Source: Prunus persica (lineage: Eukaryota > Streptophyta > Magnoliopsida > Rosales > Rosaceae). Taken from it: 64,000 nt of DNA. Below are positions 33,272 through 45,418 of this stretch, piece by piece. The notes below the pieces were generated by a model. It searched no databases, was not told where the DNA came from, and worked only from the letters and a program-made list of their open reading frames with translations. Every line of letters begins with the position of its first letter. The first letter of the stretch is position 1. A program made the translations under genes and the position numbers. The DNA is taken from NCBI RefSeq assembly GCF_000346465.2, contig NC_034009.1, positions 45,662,240-45,726,239 of the forward strand. The letters are read 5' to 3'.

Positions 33272-35194
33272 ATGGATTTGAACAAGAAGAGTGTACTATT
33301 TTCCCATGATGGGGAATTCATGAAAAATGACCACTTTGGCTTTGGCGATACAGCTCTATGCTTGAATAGCCCTGGCTCAGGTGGAAGCAACACAACCAGG
33401 TATAGGTGTACTCGAAGCACTTTCAACATTAACTCTTCCAGTGCACCCGAGGACAGCTGCAAATTGGTACTTGGATTGGGCCCAACACCAAGTGCCTACT
33501 GCGATGATTATTATAATTTCGGATCTACAAAGAACAGAGGATTACCCACTGCATTATCTCAGGGATTTGCATCTGAGGGTGATTCAATCCTCCAACTTGG
33601 TCTTTCTGGAGGGCGTCTTGAAGCTTCAGCTATGCTTGATTATTCAATTTCAGGAGAGACTGATATTAATGTATCCTATATCCAGAACCAAGTATCTTCT
33701 GAATTCACAATTCCAATTGTTGATGAGGGTTCTACTTCAGCCAAGAAATCAGGTGGTTATATGCCATCACTTCTTTTTGCTCCAAGAAGAGAAAGTGCCA
33801 AGGTTTCTCTGCTGACTCAAGAACTTTTAGAGCTCGGGTCCAAACCCCAGCTGAGAAATGAACCTTCTGCTACAGCAGATTACTCAACAGGAACAATCTC
33901 TGAGCAGGCAACCACAGGGACAACTTCAGACCACCGAACTAGCAATCCTAAGAAATGCAAATTTTTTGGCTGTAGAAAGGGAGCACGAGGGGCATCAGGT
34001 CTTTGTATTGGCCATGGGGGCGGACAGAGGTGTCAGAAACCTGGGTGCAACAAGGGTGCTGAGAGCCGAACAGCATACTGCAAGGCACATGGTGGAGGAA
34101 AGAGGTGCCAACACTTGGGGTGCACCAAAAGTGCTGAGGGGAAAACAGATTACTGCATAGCTCATGGTGGTGGCAAACGATGTGGTTATCCAGGTGGATG
34201 TACCAAGGCTGCTAGAGGAAGGTCAGGGCTTTGCATTAGACATGGTGGAGGGAAAAGATGTAAGGTTGATGGCTGCACTCGTAGTGCCGAAGGACAGGCT
34301 GGTTTATGCATCTCGCATGGCGGTGGTCGCCGTTGCCAGTACCAGGGATGTGCAAAGGGGGCGCAAGGGAGCACTATGTATTGCAAGGCACATGGTGGTG
34401 GAAAGCGTTGCATATTTCAAGGGTGCACCAAGGGTGCTGAAGGAAGTACACCACTATGCAAGGGACATGGTGGGGGGAAGCGCTGCCTTTTCGATGGTGG
34501 TGGGATTTGCCCTAAGAGTGTGCATGGAGGCACTAATTTCTGTGTTGCTCATGGTGGTGGAAAGAGGTGTTCTGTGCCAGGCTGCACAAAAAGCGCCCGT
34601 GGCCGTACTGACTGTTGTGTTAGACATGGTGGAGGTAAGAGGTGTAAGTTTGACAACTGTGGAAAAAGTGCCCAAGGGAGCACAGACTTCTGCAAGGCCC
34701 ATGGTGGGGGTAAGCGGTGTACATGGGAAGAGGGTAAATGTGAAAAATTCGCCAGGGGAAAGAGTGGTTTATGTGCTGCTCATAGCAGCATGGTGCAGGA
34801 CCGGGAGATAAATAAGGGAGGTCTCATTGGACCAGGACTTTTCCATGGGCTTGTATCTGCGTCTTCAACAGCAGGAAGCAGCTTTGATAACAATCATTCT
34901 TCTTCAGGAATCAGTGTCATATCTGACAGCGTTGAATCACTGGAAAAGCCAGGAAAAAGACATCTCATACCCTCGCAGGTATTGGTTCCACTATCGATGA
35001 AGTCTTCCTCATCCTATTCAAATTTCTTCGGTTCTGAGAAGCCTGATGAACAGAGAAACGAGTATGGCATTGGTGTCGATAGTAGTGACGGAATAAAGAG
35101 CTTGGACTTTAAAATTCCAGAAGGGAGGGTCCATGGAGGACCCCTCATGTCACTATTTGGTGGTGACCTGAAAAATGCTATTGATGGCATCTGA
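33272..35194 (+). CDS. Protein with eleven Cys/His-GGG repeats (WRKY19-like / loricrin-like)
   Basis: Intronless coding exon of 640 aa. Residues 1-225 are Ser/Gly-rich without a recognised domain but contain CKLVLGLGPTPS and ILQLGLSGG, two LxLGL-type motifs. LxLxL sequences can act as EAR repression motifs (inference). From about 226 to 505 come eleven tandem repeats of about 25 residues, each like KRC-x4-C-TK-x2-G-x4-C-x2-HGGG. Each has three Cys and one His, so it probably binds one zinc. The eighth is three residues longer and the last lacks GGG. The C-terminal 135 residues are Ser-rich. This architecture is conserved in plants under names such as probable WRKY transcription factor 19-like or loricrin-like (Arabidopsis At5g64550 and At1g64140), but there is no WRKYGQK here, so it is not a WRKY factor. 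Molecular function is unknown; nuclear location is likely. Confidence 0.9.
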   Translation: MDLNKKSVLFSHDGEFMKNDHFGFGDTALCLNSPGSGGSNTTRYRCTRSTFNINSSSAPEDSCKLVLGLGPTPSAYCDDYYNFGSTKNRGLPTALSQGFASEGDSILQLGLSGGRLEASAMLDYSISGETDINVSYIQNQVSSEFTIPIVDEGSTSAKKSGGYMPSLLFAPRRESAKVSLLTQELLELGSKPQLRNEPSATADYSTGTISEQATTGTTSDHRTSNPKKCKFFGCRKGARGASGLCIGHGGGQRCQKPGCNKGAESRTAYCKAHGGGKRCQHLGCTKSAEGKTDYCIAHGGGKRCGYPGGCTKAARGRSGLCIRHGGGKRCKVDGCTRSAEGQAGLCISHGGGRRCQYQGCAKGAQGSTMYCKAHGGGKRCIFQGCTKGAEGSTPLCKGHGGGKRCLFDGGGICPKSVHGGTNFCVAHGGGKRCSVPGCTKSARGRTDCCVRHGGGKRCKFDNCGKSAQGSTDFCKAHGGGKRCTWEEGKCEKFARGKSGLCAAHSSMVQDREINKGGLIGPGLFHGLVSASSTAGSSFDNNHSSSGISVISDSVESLEKPGKRHLIPSQVLVPLSMKSSSSYSNFFGSEKPDEQRNEYGIGVDSSDGIKSLDFKIPEGRVHGGPLMSLFGGDLKNAIDGI

Positions 35195-36026
35195 GTTATA
35201 AGTTGGTGCCTTAAATTTGTAGATTATTATTGTATAATTGGGATATTTTTGGTGATGGGAGTTGTGTATAATTTTCTGCTCAACGACACTCGTATATAGT
35301 TTGTGCACGTTACTGTAATGCCAGTCATGGGGATTTTTGACTCTCTGATTTGTGGATTATGCTGTTTAATGGCCATAAATGGTGGAAACATTTACATCAG
35401 TTTGCATGTTGTTTCAAATCTGTCTTTTTTGGTTCTGAGTTGTATCAAATCTGTTTTTTTTTTGTTCCGAGTTGTTTCAAATCTGTAGGGGTTTAAAACA
35501 CAGCTCTTTTTCTTCCAGTAGATAAAGGAGGGGATACTCAGACACACATTGACACAATCACCAGTAGCAGAAAGTAATTTTTAGCATGTTTCTGATTCAA
35601 TTATTCATATTTTCTGTAGTTTACAACTTTAGTATTGCAGTTGAACTTTACAGAATTTGTTATTTAATTATAACTCGTTCCAGTGATGAAATGGAAATCG
35701 ATTTCCCCCAACAGGAAAACTGTTCCCTCTTTTTTCCATTGGCTTGAAAATCCAACCGTAGTGGTAGTGTGTGCTAACTCAGCGATGAAATGATAGCGCA
35801 CATAATTAAGGTAGCCATTGAAAGGTGACTGAAACACGAGAAACGGTGCTACACGAGCTAACAATAGAGGCAAAATATGGTAACCATCAGTACAGATGGC
35901 CATTTTGTTGGCCACTGCGAAGTCAAACTACATACAGACTAGAAAGGCTTTGTCCTTTGTTCATACAACACTAGATTTTATAAGGAAACAAAATACACCA
36001 TATGTCAAATGAATCTTAGATTTCTG
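35195..36026. other. Convergent 3' ends of two genes; small tandem repeat
   Basis: 3' UTR of the upstream plus-strand gene, then that of the minus-strand SWIB gene. At about 35405-35487 there are just over two copies of a 36-bp unit built on GAGTTGT(A/T)TCAAATCTG followed by a T run. No other gene seen. Confidence 0.6.
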
Positions 36027-39000
36027 CTATTCCAGATTTCCTTGCTTATCAACTTCTATGGAGTCTACGGAACGAGATTCATCCTCTAAAACCTCTGCAA
36101 TGACCTTTGGCACCTGTTTTAATAGTCGAGCCTGTTCAGACGGTTGCTTTAGCAGCTCTCTTTGGTCCAAATATTCGCATAACGTTGAACACAAAGCAGG
36201 TTAAGGTCCACTATCATTTTTTGGGACAAAAATAGCAAAACATAAATTAAGGTAAACATATGCTCAAGCATTTGTGCATGTGTTGTGTATGCGTGCATTG
36301 AGACGCCCACACACATGTGTTGTGTATGTGTGTAATTTTCCTCAAGATAAAAGATCGCGAGCGGAAGGACTTCCATCTAGTTGAATAGCCTTCAATAAAA
36401 AAAACTCAGATTAAAGCACTTAAAAGTTATGCGAATTTTATTTTTACCACTGAAGAGATATAGAAATTATGAAAGGATATTCTCTTCTCCATCCTTTCTC
36501 ATTTGCCCGATCAATGTACTTCTGTAACCTGACCAACTCTCGCTCAATCCGCTGACAACAATATTTCCACAAGATGCAGAAAGGATCAGAAAAATGAAGA
36601 GCAAGCAACAATCCTCTTTGTAATTGTACTAGTATATTCAGAGAAATTCTATGTGATAAACGCCTGGAAATTTTTCAGAGGGTGAGAGGTATGGCCACAT
36701 GGGGGAAATTGGCAACAGATTTTAGAAGTTAATACCATAAATTATAAATACCTACATGCTTAGTTATGTCCTCATGGAGATCTCTTGCCTTCTGTTGAAG
36801 CTCAACCTGTCCAACAACACACCTTGGTTAAGGTTTGGAAAAATTATATATTATATATACACATACAATTATTTGCTATAGTGGATGTCCCATAATTCGT
36901 AAAGATGTGACACGTTGATAAAACCTCATTTCAACTAAATTTTCTTCAACTCTGATCCCATTTATTGACATGATGGATTGTTTTGGGGTGTAGAATCACT
37001 ATTTAGAGCTTAGACTTGAGGTTTCTAGCCTCGGATTGGTAAATCACTTCGGTTTTAGGTTTTAAGTATCAAATTCTGGGCTCTAAAGGACCATTCTATA
37101 CCCCAAAAGATCAACCATGTCAATAAATGGATAAAGAAAATTGAGTAGAAGTGAGGTTTTCTCAACCCGTGTTGTATTTAAGAAATATGGGACTCCCTGT
37201 TTACATGTATACGCATGAATGTCTGTATGCATTGTTAATCTAGAGAGGCTGATTCAACACAAAGTATAAAGCTGACCCATCGTTCAACACAAGAGTTTGA
37301 GTTTCTAAAATTTGGCCATATCAATACAGATCTTCATGGTGAGCCACACAAATCTTTTTCCAGAAACCAGATGAAAGAGAATTAAATAGAAAAAGAATAA
37401 AGGTTATTCACTATTATTATTCGTAAGAAAGATCAATATGATCTCTAAGAGTGGTATCTTATACTTACAACTGTAGGTTTCCTCAGCATGCCATTTGTCA
37501 CATTTTGTCTCAAATCCTCACATTCATCCTGCAAGAAGCACAGTGGAATTCCATAATACTCTTATAGAGGGAAAGTCCTAATTAAAATTCTTATTATAAA
37601 ATAAACAAATTGATTTGTATATTTCCGGAAATGCAAATGACAAGTTATTTATAGCTTAATAATGTCAGAATAGCACATCATATTTTATAGGTTGTGAGTT
37701 CAACTCATAGGAATGGGATTGGGGAGCACATCATATTTTATCTGTATCCTTCTATTGACACTATCGCGTACCCTATATGAATAATGTCAGCTTTAAAATT
37801 CAAATACCTCTTAAGATTTTCTCCGCGTCATAAATATGGAAAGATTTCATAAGCAGGTCAGTTACCTCAGTGAAGTCAACATCTGACAGCATAAAAATGG
37901 GAATATCTCTTGGAATATTGGAAACTTGCAGGAGAATTTCACCATTCATTTCATTAGTACTTGAGATTTTCCTTATGCCTGCAAGGATATAAAAGCCAAA
38001 AACTTATATAATTGAAAGGAATCTCAGGAAACCTTAAAAACCTGTGGAGGAAACAAGAGCTTTTCTGTCTAGATAGCATCACGACTACTTTCGAATATCT
38101 ATCTTTTATGTTATATTCCCAGTATAGGGTCGTGTCCATTCATAGATACGTCAAGAAGTCATATTTATCAAGACTTCAAACAAATCAGACTAGAAGGCTA
38201 ACAGTTTTCCAATCTGAGATTATTAACACAATGCATGCTATCACATAATATTGACTACAAACAATTTACCTTCAACTTGTAGAAGTTGGTGAGAATTTCT
38301 CTGAAGATAGTCTCTTTGGTCATTTTTCACTCTCACAAAACTTCCTTGAATCTTGCTTTCAGAATTTTCAGGCTGCTTCAGTAACTCCTCCAGTAAGCTC
38401 CTTCTTAAGTAGAGAAGCTTGATGTTATCAGTCACTAAAGATGCAAAACGACTTTGTCGGACACTAGGACTCACTTCATTTTCAAGTGATGTTATATCTG
38501 AGCTTACTGTTCCCTTCTTCCCTACTATCATTGTATCTTTCTTCTTGTCTTCCAATTTATTTTCATCTTCATCCTCACTTGTATTCTCATCCAATAATAC
38601 CAAGTTCTCACTAATATGTGCCCCCAAAAGACCATATATTTTTATCCTATCTAGTGACTTCTTTCTGAAAATAGAATACAGCTTATCATCACATAGAACC
38701 TTTCTCTTCTTTTCAGGGTGAAATAGGTTTCTATCTCTGATGTAAGCAAAGATGATAGAGTCCAAATCATACTGTGATAACTGTTTAGTTGTATCTTTAC
38801 CAATGGATCTGAGGAAATCAATGAGAGGTTTCGATCCCCATCCGAGATATTCTTGTTCCTTTGGCGCCTTCCTTTTTCCCATCGACCTCTGAAGTTCTGT
38901 ACTATCAGCGTCACTATTAGGTGTTGTCAGGTCAATATCTTCTTCACTCTCACCAATTTTTATTGAATCAACATCTGCAGAATAGACATCATCCAAACTC

Positions 39001-42000
39001 AAACCTTCCTTTCCTTTTATGATTTCCCAATATTCTTTGAATAGGCATTCAAAAGTATCCCGATCCTTAAAGTCTATTTTTTCCTGAAATTCAACAACCA
39101 TACAACTGTAAGAGAAACATAAAAAATTAACTAGATGCTACCTCAACAATGATGAACAAATCCAATGAAGAGACTGAAACTGAAAGTAAAGAGATGAATT
39201 TTATGTTTTCTGTTGCTTTGAGCTAAAGGGCTTTGAGCTAAAGGCTTGTCATCAGTTTTATTCAGAACATATATCGAGTGCAAACGAACCATATGGATTA
39301 ACTATTTACATTAAAGACAGAACAACCATATAGATGTTAATATCGTAAGAAAATTTCTCATGAAGTGAAATAAAAGTTTCAGGTCGAATGAAAATTAATA
39401 CCCTTGGTTAAAAAGAGGTGACGCTATATTGGTTGCCGACAAGCCAAAACCCCCGCTCTCACTCTCCTGCTCCCCAAACACTTCAAATGAGAGCAAACGT
39501 ATAGCCCTTTCAAATTGAAGAAGAAAATGATACAGGTTCTTGGTGTGCCGTTTCATGTGAATGTTCAGGCGTGCACATCACATGTATTATCTGACTTCAG
39601 TCCACATGTAGTACATGCCGTATTACTCTCATTCTGATTAGAGTAACGATTTTCCAGAAGGCATAAATGATTTTTAATAGCTACACACCAAAAGGCGATT
39701 AGATTTACACTGGTTTCTCTTTCCTTTTTTTCTTATTTTATTAATTACCATTCATAGATTGTGCATCCTTATAAACTTCAGATAATAACAGCTAAGATAT
39801 AATCAACTCCTACTCTGTTTATTCCCCTTTTAGTTTGGCATTAATCAGTTGACAAAAATCATACATATTTTGTCTACATAAGTCCAAATATAACATAACC
39901 AAGCTGTAACATTCTAGGCCTACATACACACTAAAAATTCCTAGAAAGAAAGTAATTAAAAGCAAAAAGGAAAAATAATGATCAAGAAAGCATCCATCTC
40001 AATAGTAAAACCAGTAAAAGAGATTTCTCAAAACTAGTTTAACACAGTAAGATTGCTTAACATACCCCATCTAAACCGTATTCTGAGTTTTCTTCTGCAA
40101 GTAACACAAGCTTCAAACAGTACTTGCAAAAGCCTTTCTTCCCTCTAACCACTGTAAACTCGGAACCGCTTATGCAATGTTGACATACTGAATTCGGACA
40201 ACAATAGCAGCAAAACCTGGGGGTATCAAGGCACAGTGAACAAGAATGCTTCCCTGAAACATAAAATTGCATCATCTTTTAAACTGCTAGACATAATAAA
40301 TCCATTGTAGTGCAAATATGAAGATAAAATCTATTTAGTAGCAAAACTTAATCATGTGAAAGAAAATCTGCAAACATAATAAACGGAATTTATTTAACAC
40401 CTCTAATTATATACCTTTCCAAGTGTTAGGAACTCTGGCCAAGAGTTTTTTTTAGTGCTTATTGACCTTAAGTTTGGTACGGAGTCCAAAGCCAATTCAG
40501 ATTATTGAGAAATATTTGGACTTTGAAGTGATTAGTGGATATATGACTGGCAATCATGATGAGATATCCATTTGAAAAGATCCCCAATCACATATAACTT
40601 ATCGATAGAAGGACAACAAGAGGTAAAAGAATAAATACAATTCTGGGGAAGGTATGCATGATTCAGGAAATTGTGAAGCATATAAAGTTCATATATACCA
40701 TGCATGCACATTATCAATTCTGTAATATGCTATGTACAATGATTTCAATAAAAGCACAAATGAATCGTCAATGATAAAAGTGAAGTTTCTTACTACAAGT
40801 CCAGCTCTTTCCAGTATCAATGAAGGATTTCTTTTTGCCAACACATCCAGGATGATAAACTTTTACACAGTCCCTAGAATGAGTAATTGTGTTAAAATAT
40901 AGAAGTATAAAAATTTCCTAAGTCTAGGCACAGGAATAATTTGTGGCACATGTGTAAATGCTAAAAGAGACGAGAAAGTACAGGTTGAGGATCAACAGAA
41001 GATGCAATGCTCTCTTCTGGTATCCGAGATTACAGCCACACACAGAGAGTAATGCTCTCTTATTTCTCGATTATCAGACATGATGTCAAATAATGAATGA
41101 GGATGATTAGGTCTGAATATGTGGTTTTCTAATTCACAATCTGACAACATTAACATGTTCTAGCAAGAGAGTATCTTTATCTCTATGTAATGCTCTTTTG
41201 CCAAATATCTAGCATGTTACGTTGCCAGACTGTCAATCAAACCATGTATGCAGACTCAATATCACCTATATGGCAAGAAAACATTTCCACACATCCTTAT
41301 TTTCCTCACACTATTTTACATGTCTCTAGCCATAATATTTTGAGCTTTGGAAAGAGAACAATTCCAAAGAAAGCACAATACACTTTACATCCATATGACA
41401 TAATCTGAATCCTTGGCTTGAAAGTTAGTTCGCATTGTATATATTTAATATTAAAATGGTACATTTATAGGTTTGTCTAAAACCCCAATTCTTGTTGGGC
41501 CACCCCCTAGGGCCCCTACAATGTACCATAATGCACTCCTTTGCATATAATTACTTTGCCTCTAGGCTAGCTGTATAATCTTTCTAGCTTTGATAATGAG
41601 CCACCTCTATGAAACATAAACTCAAATAATTTTTTGCTCCTTTTCCTGGTTAAATACGCACTAGTGCATTTTGCATTAGACCTGCATTGGAGGGACCCCA
41701 ATTTGAGGAGTTTGGGTCAAAGTGTCGGGCCAGCCCCATGCGGGCCTGGGCCGCTCATGATTCACGGGCCACCGCAAAACATAGAACCAGTCAGCCGGTG
41801 GACCAGGCAGAGCAAAGAAAGCCCACGGTTAAGCCTTTCAAATGGATGGGCCGCCTGGGCCCGGCGATAGCCGAAGCTTGGCGGGTCATTAAAAGAGGCT
41901 TCTTAGGCCGGCCGGTGGCTTTAGAACCTCTCTCAATCTTGAAAGCGAATGCATAGATTGCAACATGCAAACAAGCAAGACATACATTTTTGCAGATGAT

Positions 42001-42132
42001 TCAGTAAAACTGTAAACAGAGTAAAAAAAGAAAGGAAGTAAATACTCACTTGTAGTCACATAACATGAGGTCTCCACCATCTTTGCAGATGAAGCACCAA
42101 TCCTCTGCCTCTCTCTCCTCGTTTGACACCAT
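36027..42132 (-). CDS. PHD finger, SWIB/MDM2 and Plus-3 domain protein (At5g08430-like)
   Basis: Probable nuclear chromatin or transcription-elongation protein. Nine exons on the minus strand: 42050..42132, 40794..40873, 40066..40253, 38270..39083, 37866..37978, 37469..37528, 36756..36806, 36481..36551, 36027..36183. They join in frame to 538 aa. Start: MVSNEEREAEDWCFICKDGG. Residues 12-105 are a Cys-rich PHD-type finger (CFICKDGG, YHPGC, CSLC, CYCC, CKYC). SWIB is at about 196-276 (GWGSKPLIDFLRSIGKD, LYSIFRKKSLDRIKIYGLL). Plus-3, which in the Rtf1 family binds elongation factors or single-stranded nucleic acid, is at about 326-470. The C-terminus ends with the family block RANEKGWRRELCEYLDQREL. 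There is no GYF domain in this window copy. The last intron (36184..36480) is AT-AC; without it the conserved C-terminus does not join in frame. Introns 1 and 6 carry insertions. Confidence 0.92.
36184..36480 (-). other. U12-type AT-AC intron in the SWIB/Plus-3 gene
   Basis: On the minus strand the exon ends AGAAGAGA and the intron begins ATATCCTTTC, the exact U12 5' splice-site consensus. Near the other end is CCTTAAC (36200-36206), the U12 branch-point core. The intron then ends TTCAAC directly before GTTATGCGAATATTTG. The join restores one codon (GA+G) and gives WRRELCEYLDQRELL, a known family sequence. No AG acceptor exists between the nearest upstream in-frame stop and this exon, so a GT-AG solution does not work. 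Excision would need the minor spliceosome. Confidence 0.88.
36881..37197. mobile_element. Foldback MITE with inverted repeats of about 120 bp, inside intron 6 of the SWIB gene
   Basis: Nearly the whole segment is an imperfect hairpin. The left arm runs from GGATGTCCCATAATTCGTAA through AAAACCTCA, CCATTTATTGACATGATGGA and TTTTGGGGTGTAGAAT. The right arm carries ATTCTATACCCCAAAAGATC, CATGTCAATAAATGG, TGAGGTTTTCTC and TATGGGACTCCC, which are the reverse complements in reverse order. The short loop (about 37015-37090) is unrelated. It lies in the intron 36807..37468 and does not touch exons. Transcribed, it would form a long hairpin, a possible small-RNA source (inference). Confidence 0.8.
41640..41945. 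repeat. GC-rich inserted block in intron 1 of the SWIB gene
   Basis: This stretch is much more GC-rich than the surrounding intron (many GGGCC/GGCCG motifs, e.g. GCGGGCCTGGGCCGCTCATG), with sharp edges at about 41690 and 41930. It has two overlapping open frames but no recognisable protein. It looks like a piece of a different repeat inserted into the 1176-bp intron 40874..42049. Origin unknown. Confidence 0.45.
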
Positions 42133-45100
42133 CTTCTCTTCCTTCCTCTGCCTCTTCCATGTCTTCATCCTTCTCCTCCTTCTTCTTCTATCTCAACTGA
42201 GAAACAAAACCACCCACAAAATAAAGAACCAAAAAAACCCAAGTTACTGCTTTAAATGTATATATATATACACACACGCATCATTAAAACCTACCAAAAA
42301 AAACAGTCCCAATATTTATTTTGCTTTCAATCTTGTGTTTGAAACCGAAGAATTAAAGCATGCAAAAACCAAAAAAAGAGAGTGAGTTTACCAAAACCAA
42401 CTGCACCATGCAATCAATGTTCTTCAAGACAAGAGAGAATTATGTTAACTTTGATGATCAAAACCCAAAATCAAACATGAAAATATTTTCTCTTTGTGTT
42501 TTTTGTTTTTTTTGTTTTCTAACTTTTACTTCTACTGCTAAAGCTGCTGTTGAGTTGGAATTTGTAGGCTAGTTGAACTCTACAACAACAACACAACCAG
42601 CAGTTTAAATTACTCTTTTGTCCCTGACAGTTGCACTCTTGCTCTTCACGAAACTGCCCAGAATCCCGATAATGCCCCTCCATCTGTTCTAAACGAGTAA
42701 ATTGAGGCCGACTGATTTGACATTCTTCACCCTTCCCAATAATAAGCCTCTCTCAAAATCTAATTCCGATTGTCTTTCCTTTTTTATATTACTTTTCGCG
42801 GGAGGATTATATTATATTATTTATTTCCTGTCTTTCCTTTTATTTGGAGCTAAAAAATAAAAGGGCGATTCACTATTATACCCAATATAGGGGTCCAAAT
42901 TATAAAAATATCCTATATAAAATGGACTTTAGAAACACACCAAAAGCCCATTTACAACATAACAAAAAAGCTTTTAACTTCTTATAAATTACAAAACTGC
43001 CATCAATTTCTTAAAACAAGCCCAACCCCAAAATCTCATAAAAATACCCAAAGCACTCAATAGGGCATCAAAGTAATTTAATAATCAATATTAAATTCAA
43101 TAAGGCCAGCTATCATTTTTTGGGTCTTTTTTGGGTTTGTTTATAGGAATTCAATTGTGTAGGGTTTATTTATAATATTAGTGCTAGAAATGGGTATATC
43201 ACTAAATATCTCAAAATAAAAATAGAGTTACAGTCCATTAGTGTAGAGACACTATTCTAATCCGAGGACATAACCCGTTACTCATCCTTTTATAAAATTT
43301 AAAAATAAAAAAAAACACTTGCCTCAATCACAATTTACAACGAATAATAAAAAGGAAGGATCAAGGATATAAGGCACTGATAATAAATAAAAAGGAGAAC
43401 CTGTTTAAGCACTCAATAAATTCTCACGCATGATATTGGGAATTACATCTGACCAGTTATATATTTGTACCCTTTTCCAATTTTAGTAATACGAGGACGG
43501 TATTTCTATTATTTATTTGATGAAGTATGTAATTGGTAGTTATTGTCAATCATAATGATGAAATATGTAATCGATAGTTATCGTCAATCATAAAGCTACG
43601 GACATCACCTTGTTTCTCAACTTATTAACACAAACATAATATGTATGACACATTGATATAATATGTCATGTCATTTGTCTATCTCATAATACATGTTTAA
43701 AAAGTTATTTATAAAAAAAAAAAAAGAAATTACCCAAACAACAACAGACAACAATAAATAAAAAACATCAATCATCATTCAACAAAAGCTGAAAGAAGCT
43801 TTTGAGCTACAGCTCATGCCACCATAACTTCTTAATTCATCTCACCACACCCAGCAAAATACAAAAATAATTCATGGGGATAAATTAGATAATTAAACCT
43901 CAGTTCCCACCCAAAAAAATAACCCCCCTAGCAGCTCAATAGCCTCTCTCTCTCCATTGAAGACTTAAATATCTGGTCGTATCAACTTTCATCACCGTAA
44001 ATATTTGAAGAATACCCAGCAAAATACAAAAATACTAAGATTTGAAGAGACAAAAAAATATATGTGGAACTATACAAATATACTGGTCATTACATGTAAA
44101 TCTTAGTATCAAACAAGTCATGTACATCGAATTCTGACACGACGTCAGAGTAATTGAATTAAGTAAGGTTGCAAGTCTATTTTTTGTTGGAAGTTTGGTT
44201 ATCACATTTCATGTTCTTAATCAGAGCTTAGTCTCTAGCACAACGGCGAGAGAAACAATCATTATTGATTTTTATTTTTTTCTTTCTAAATTTTGAAACT
44301 TTTAGATGTGACTCTAGCCTTCTATCGTATATATATTTTTTTTCTTTCACCCTTTAATTTCATTGAAATCCATGTTAATAAAAATAAAGGAAAAGGGACG
44401 TACATCTAAACCTTGTTTGCTTTGTTGAACCTTTTGAATATTAAAAAAAATAAAATATCACATTTCCAAAAATATGCTTTAAAAAAAAAATAAAAATACA
44501 AGCGATTGTCTAAACTACAAGGGGAAGTGGATTTCTCATAAACACACTATCAAGGTGCCATATAGGGTTTCGAAATCTGATATTATTGGTCTACAAGTGA
44601 AGACCCTTTTCAACTACCCGTTAACAATTCATGATGAATTTTTAAACCAATGTACACCATCTTTCAACGTTTATTTGTCATTTGAACGACTGCTTTTGAT
44701 TTCTTTTATCTTCTTAATGTCAAATATGTTTCTATAGTTTGATTTTCATTTCAATTAAGTTCCTATCTTTACATCACACGTTTGAATTGTGTGATATTTT
44801 CATCCAATAATAAATTATGAAATTTTATCATTGATTGTAATTGAATCTAACTACAATAACCTCATTAGGGGGAAAAAAAAGTACAACTACTAGAAACCAG
44901 ATTGTTCCTTTTCTGAAAAGTTTGACACATAGGACTAAGTTGACCCTAAAAGAATACATTATTATTGTTTTTTTTAATAAAAAACAAAAGAAGAAAAAAA
45001 TTAGCAAAGTGGAAATTTCAACAAGCTTACTAAAATTAAGAGGCGGGGAAGATAAGAGTCACGCTTATATATTAAGAAACCGATCAGAATTTTAGTACAA

Positions 45101-45156
45101 CAGATACTTGCAGAGCACGTGAGCTTCTCTGAGAACGAGAAGATGAGAAATTGAGA
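42133..45156. other. Intergenic between divergent genes
   Basis: Contains the leader and promoter of the minus-strand SWIB gene (CT-rich complement near 42100-42190), a dispersed repeat (42863-43212) and a small tandem duplication of about 36 bp at 43520-43592 (GATGAA(G/A)TATGTAAT twice). Also the phrase ACCCAGCAAAATACAAAAAT occurs twice (about 43850 and 44014). Elsewhere AT-rich with no coding potential that I can support. Confidence 0.55.
42863..43212 (-). mobile_element. Dispersed repeat, copy 2 (MITE-like, about 350 bp)
   Basis: Reverse-complement counterpart of 8234-8577. Its ends read GATTCACTATTATACCCA on the left and, reverse-complemented, GATATTTAGTGATATACCCA on the right, a weak terminal inverted repeat. 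Non-coding. Neither copy interrupts a gene. Confidence 0.7.
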
Positions 45157-45204
45157 ATGGCGGTGATGCATTTCCAGCGCAAACCCTCGGAATTGGAGAA
45201 CTAG
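45157..45204 (+). CDS. Possible 15-codon upstream ORF in the leader of the CCCH gene
   Basis: ATG at 45157 opens MAVMHFQRKPSELEN and stops at TAG 45202-45204, some 215 bp before the main start. An even shorter ATG-stop frame lies just before it. If the transcript begins near 45110, as the composition suggests, these could reduce translation of the main frame. Alternatively they lie upstream of the true transcription start. Confidence 0.3.
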   Translation: MAVMHFQRKPSELEN

Positions 45205-45418
45205 TGTTAAGCCTCTTCTTCGCCATTGCCATTTCTCATCTCAGACCTTAGATTGACGCTTCTTCCTCCGCGATTTTCATCCAAAACCTAATTCTGTGAT
45301 TGCATTTGGTACGATTCTGAAACGATTAACGATTTTTATCATCTGCATTTTATCGGAAGCTTTGTTTTTCTCGGAAATGTAACCTGATTTTGTGCGCAGA
45401 GCAGAGCATAGCAAATTG

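Noticed and set aside
34164..34811. 215-codon overlapping frame within the Cys/His-repeat gene
   Set aside because: A shadow frame kept open by the repetitive DNA of the real 640-codon gene; no domain and no independent signals.
33272..35194. WRKY transcription factor
   Set aside because: Common database naming would suggest it, but there is no WRKYGQK heptapeptide or WRKY-type zinc finger.
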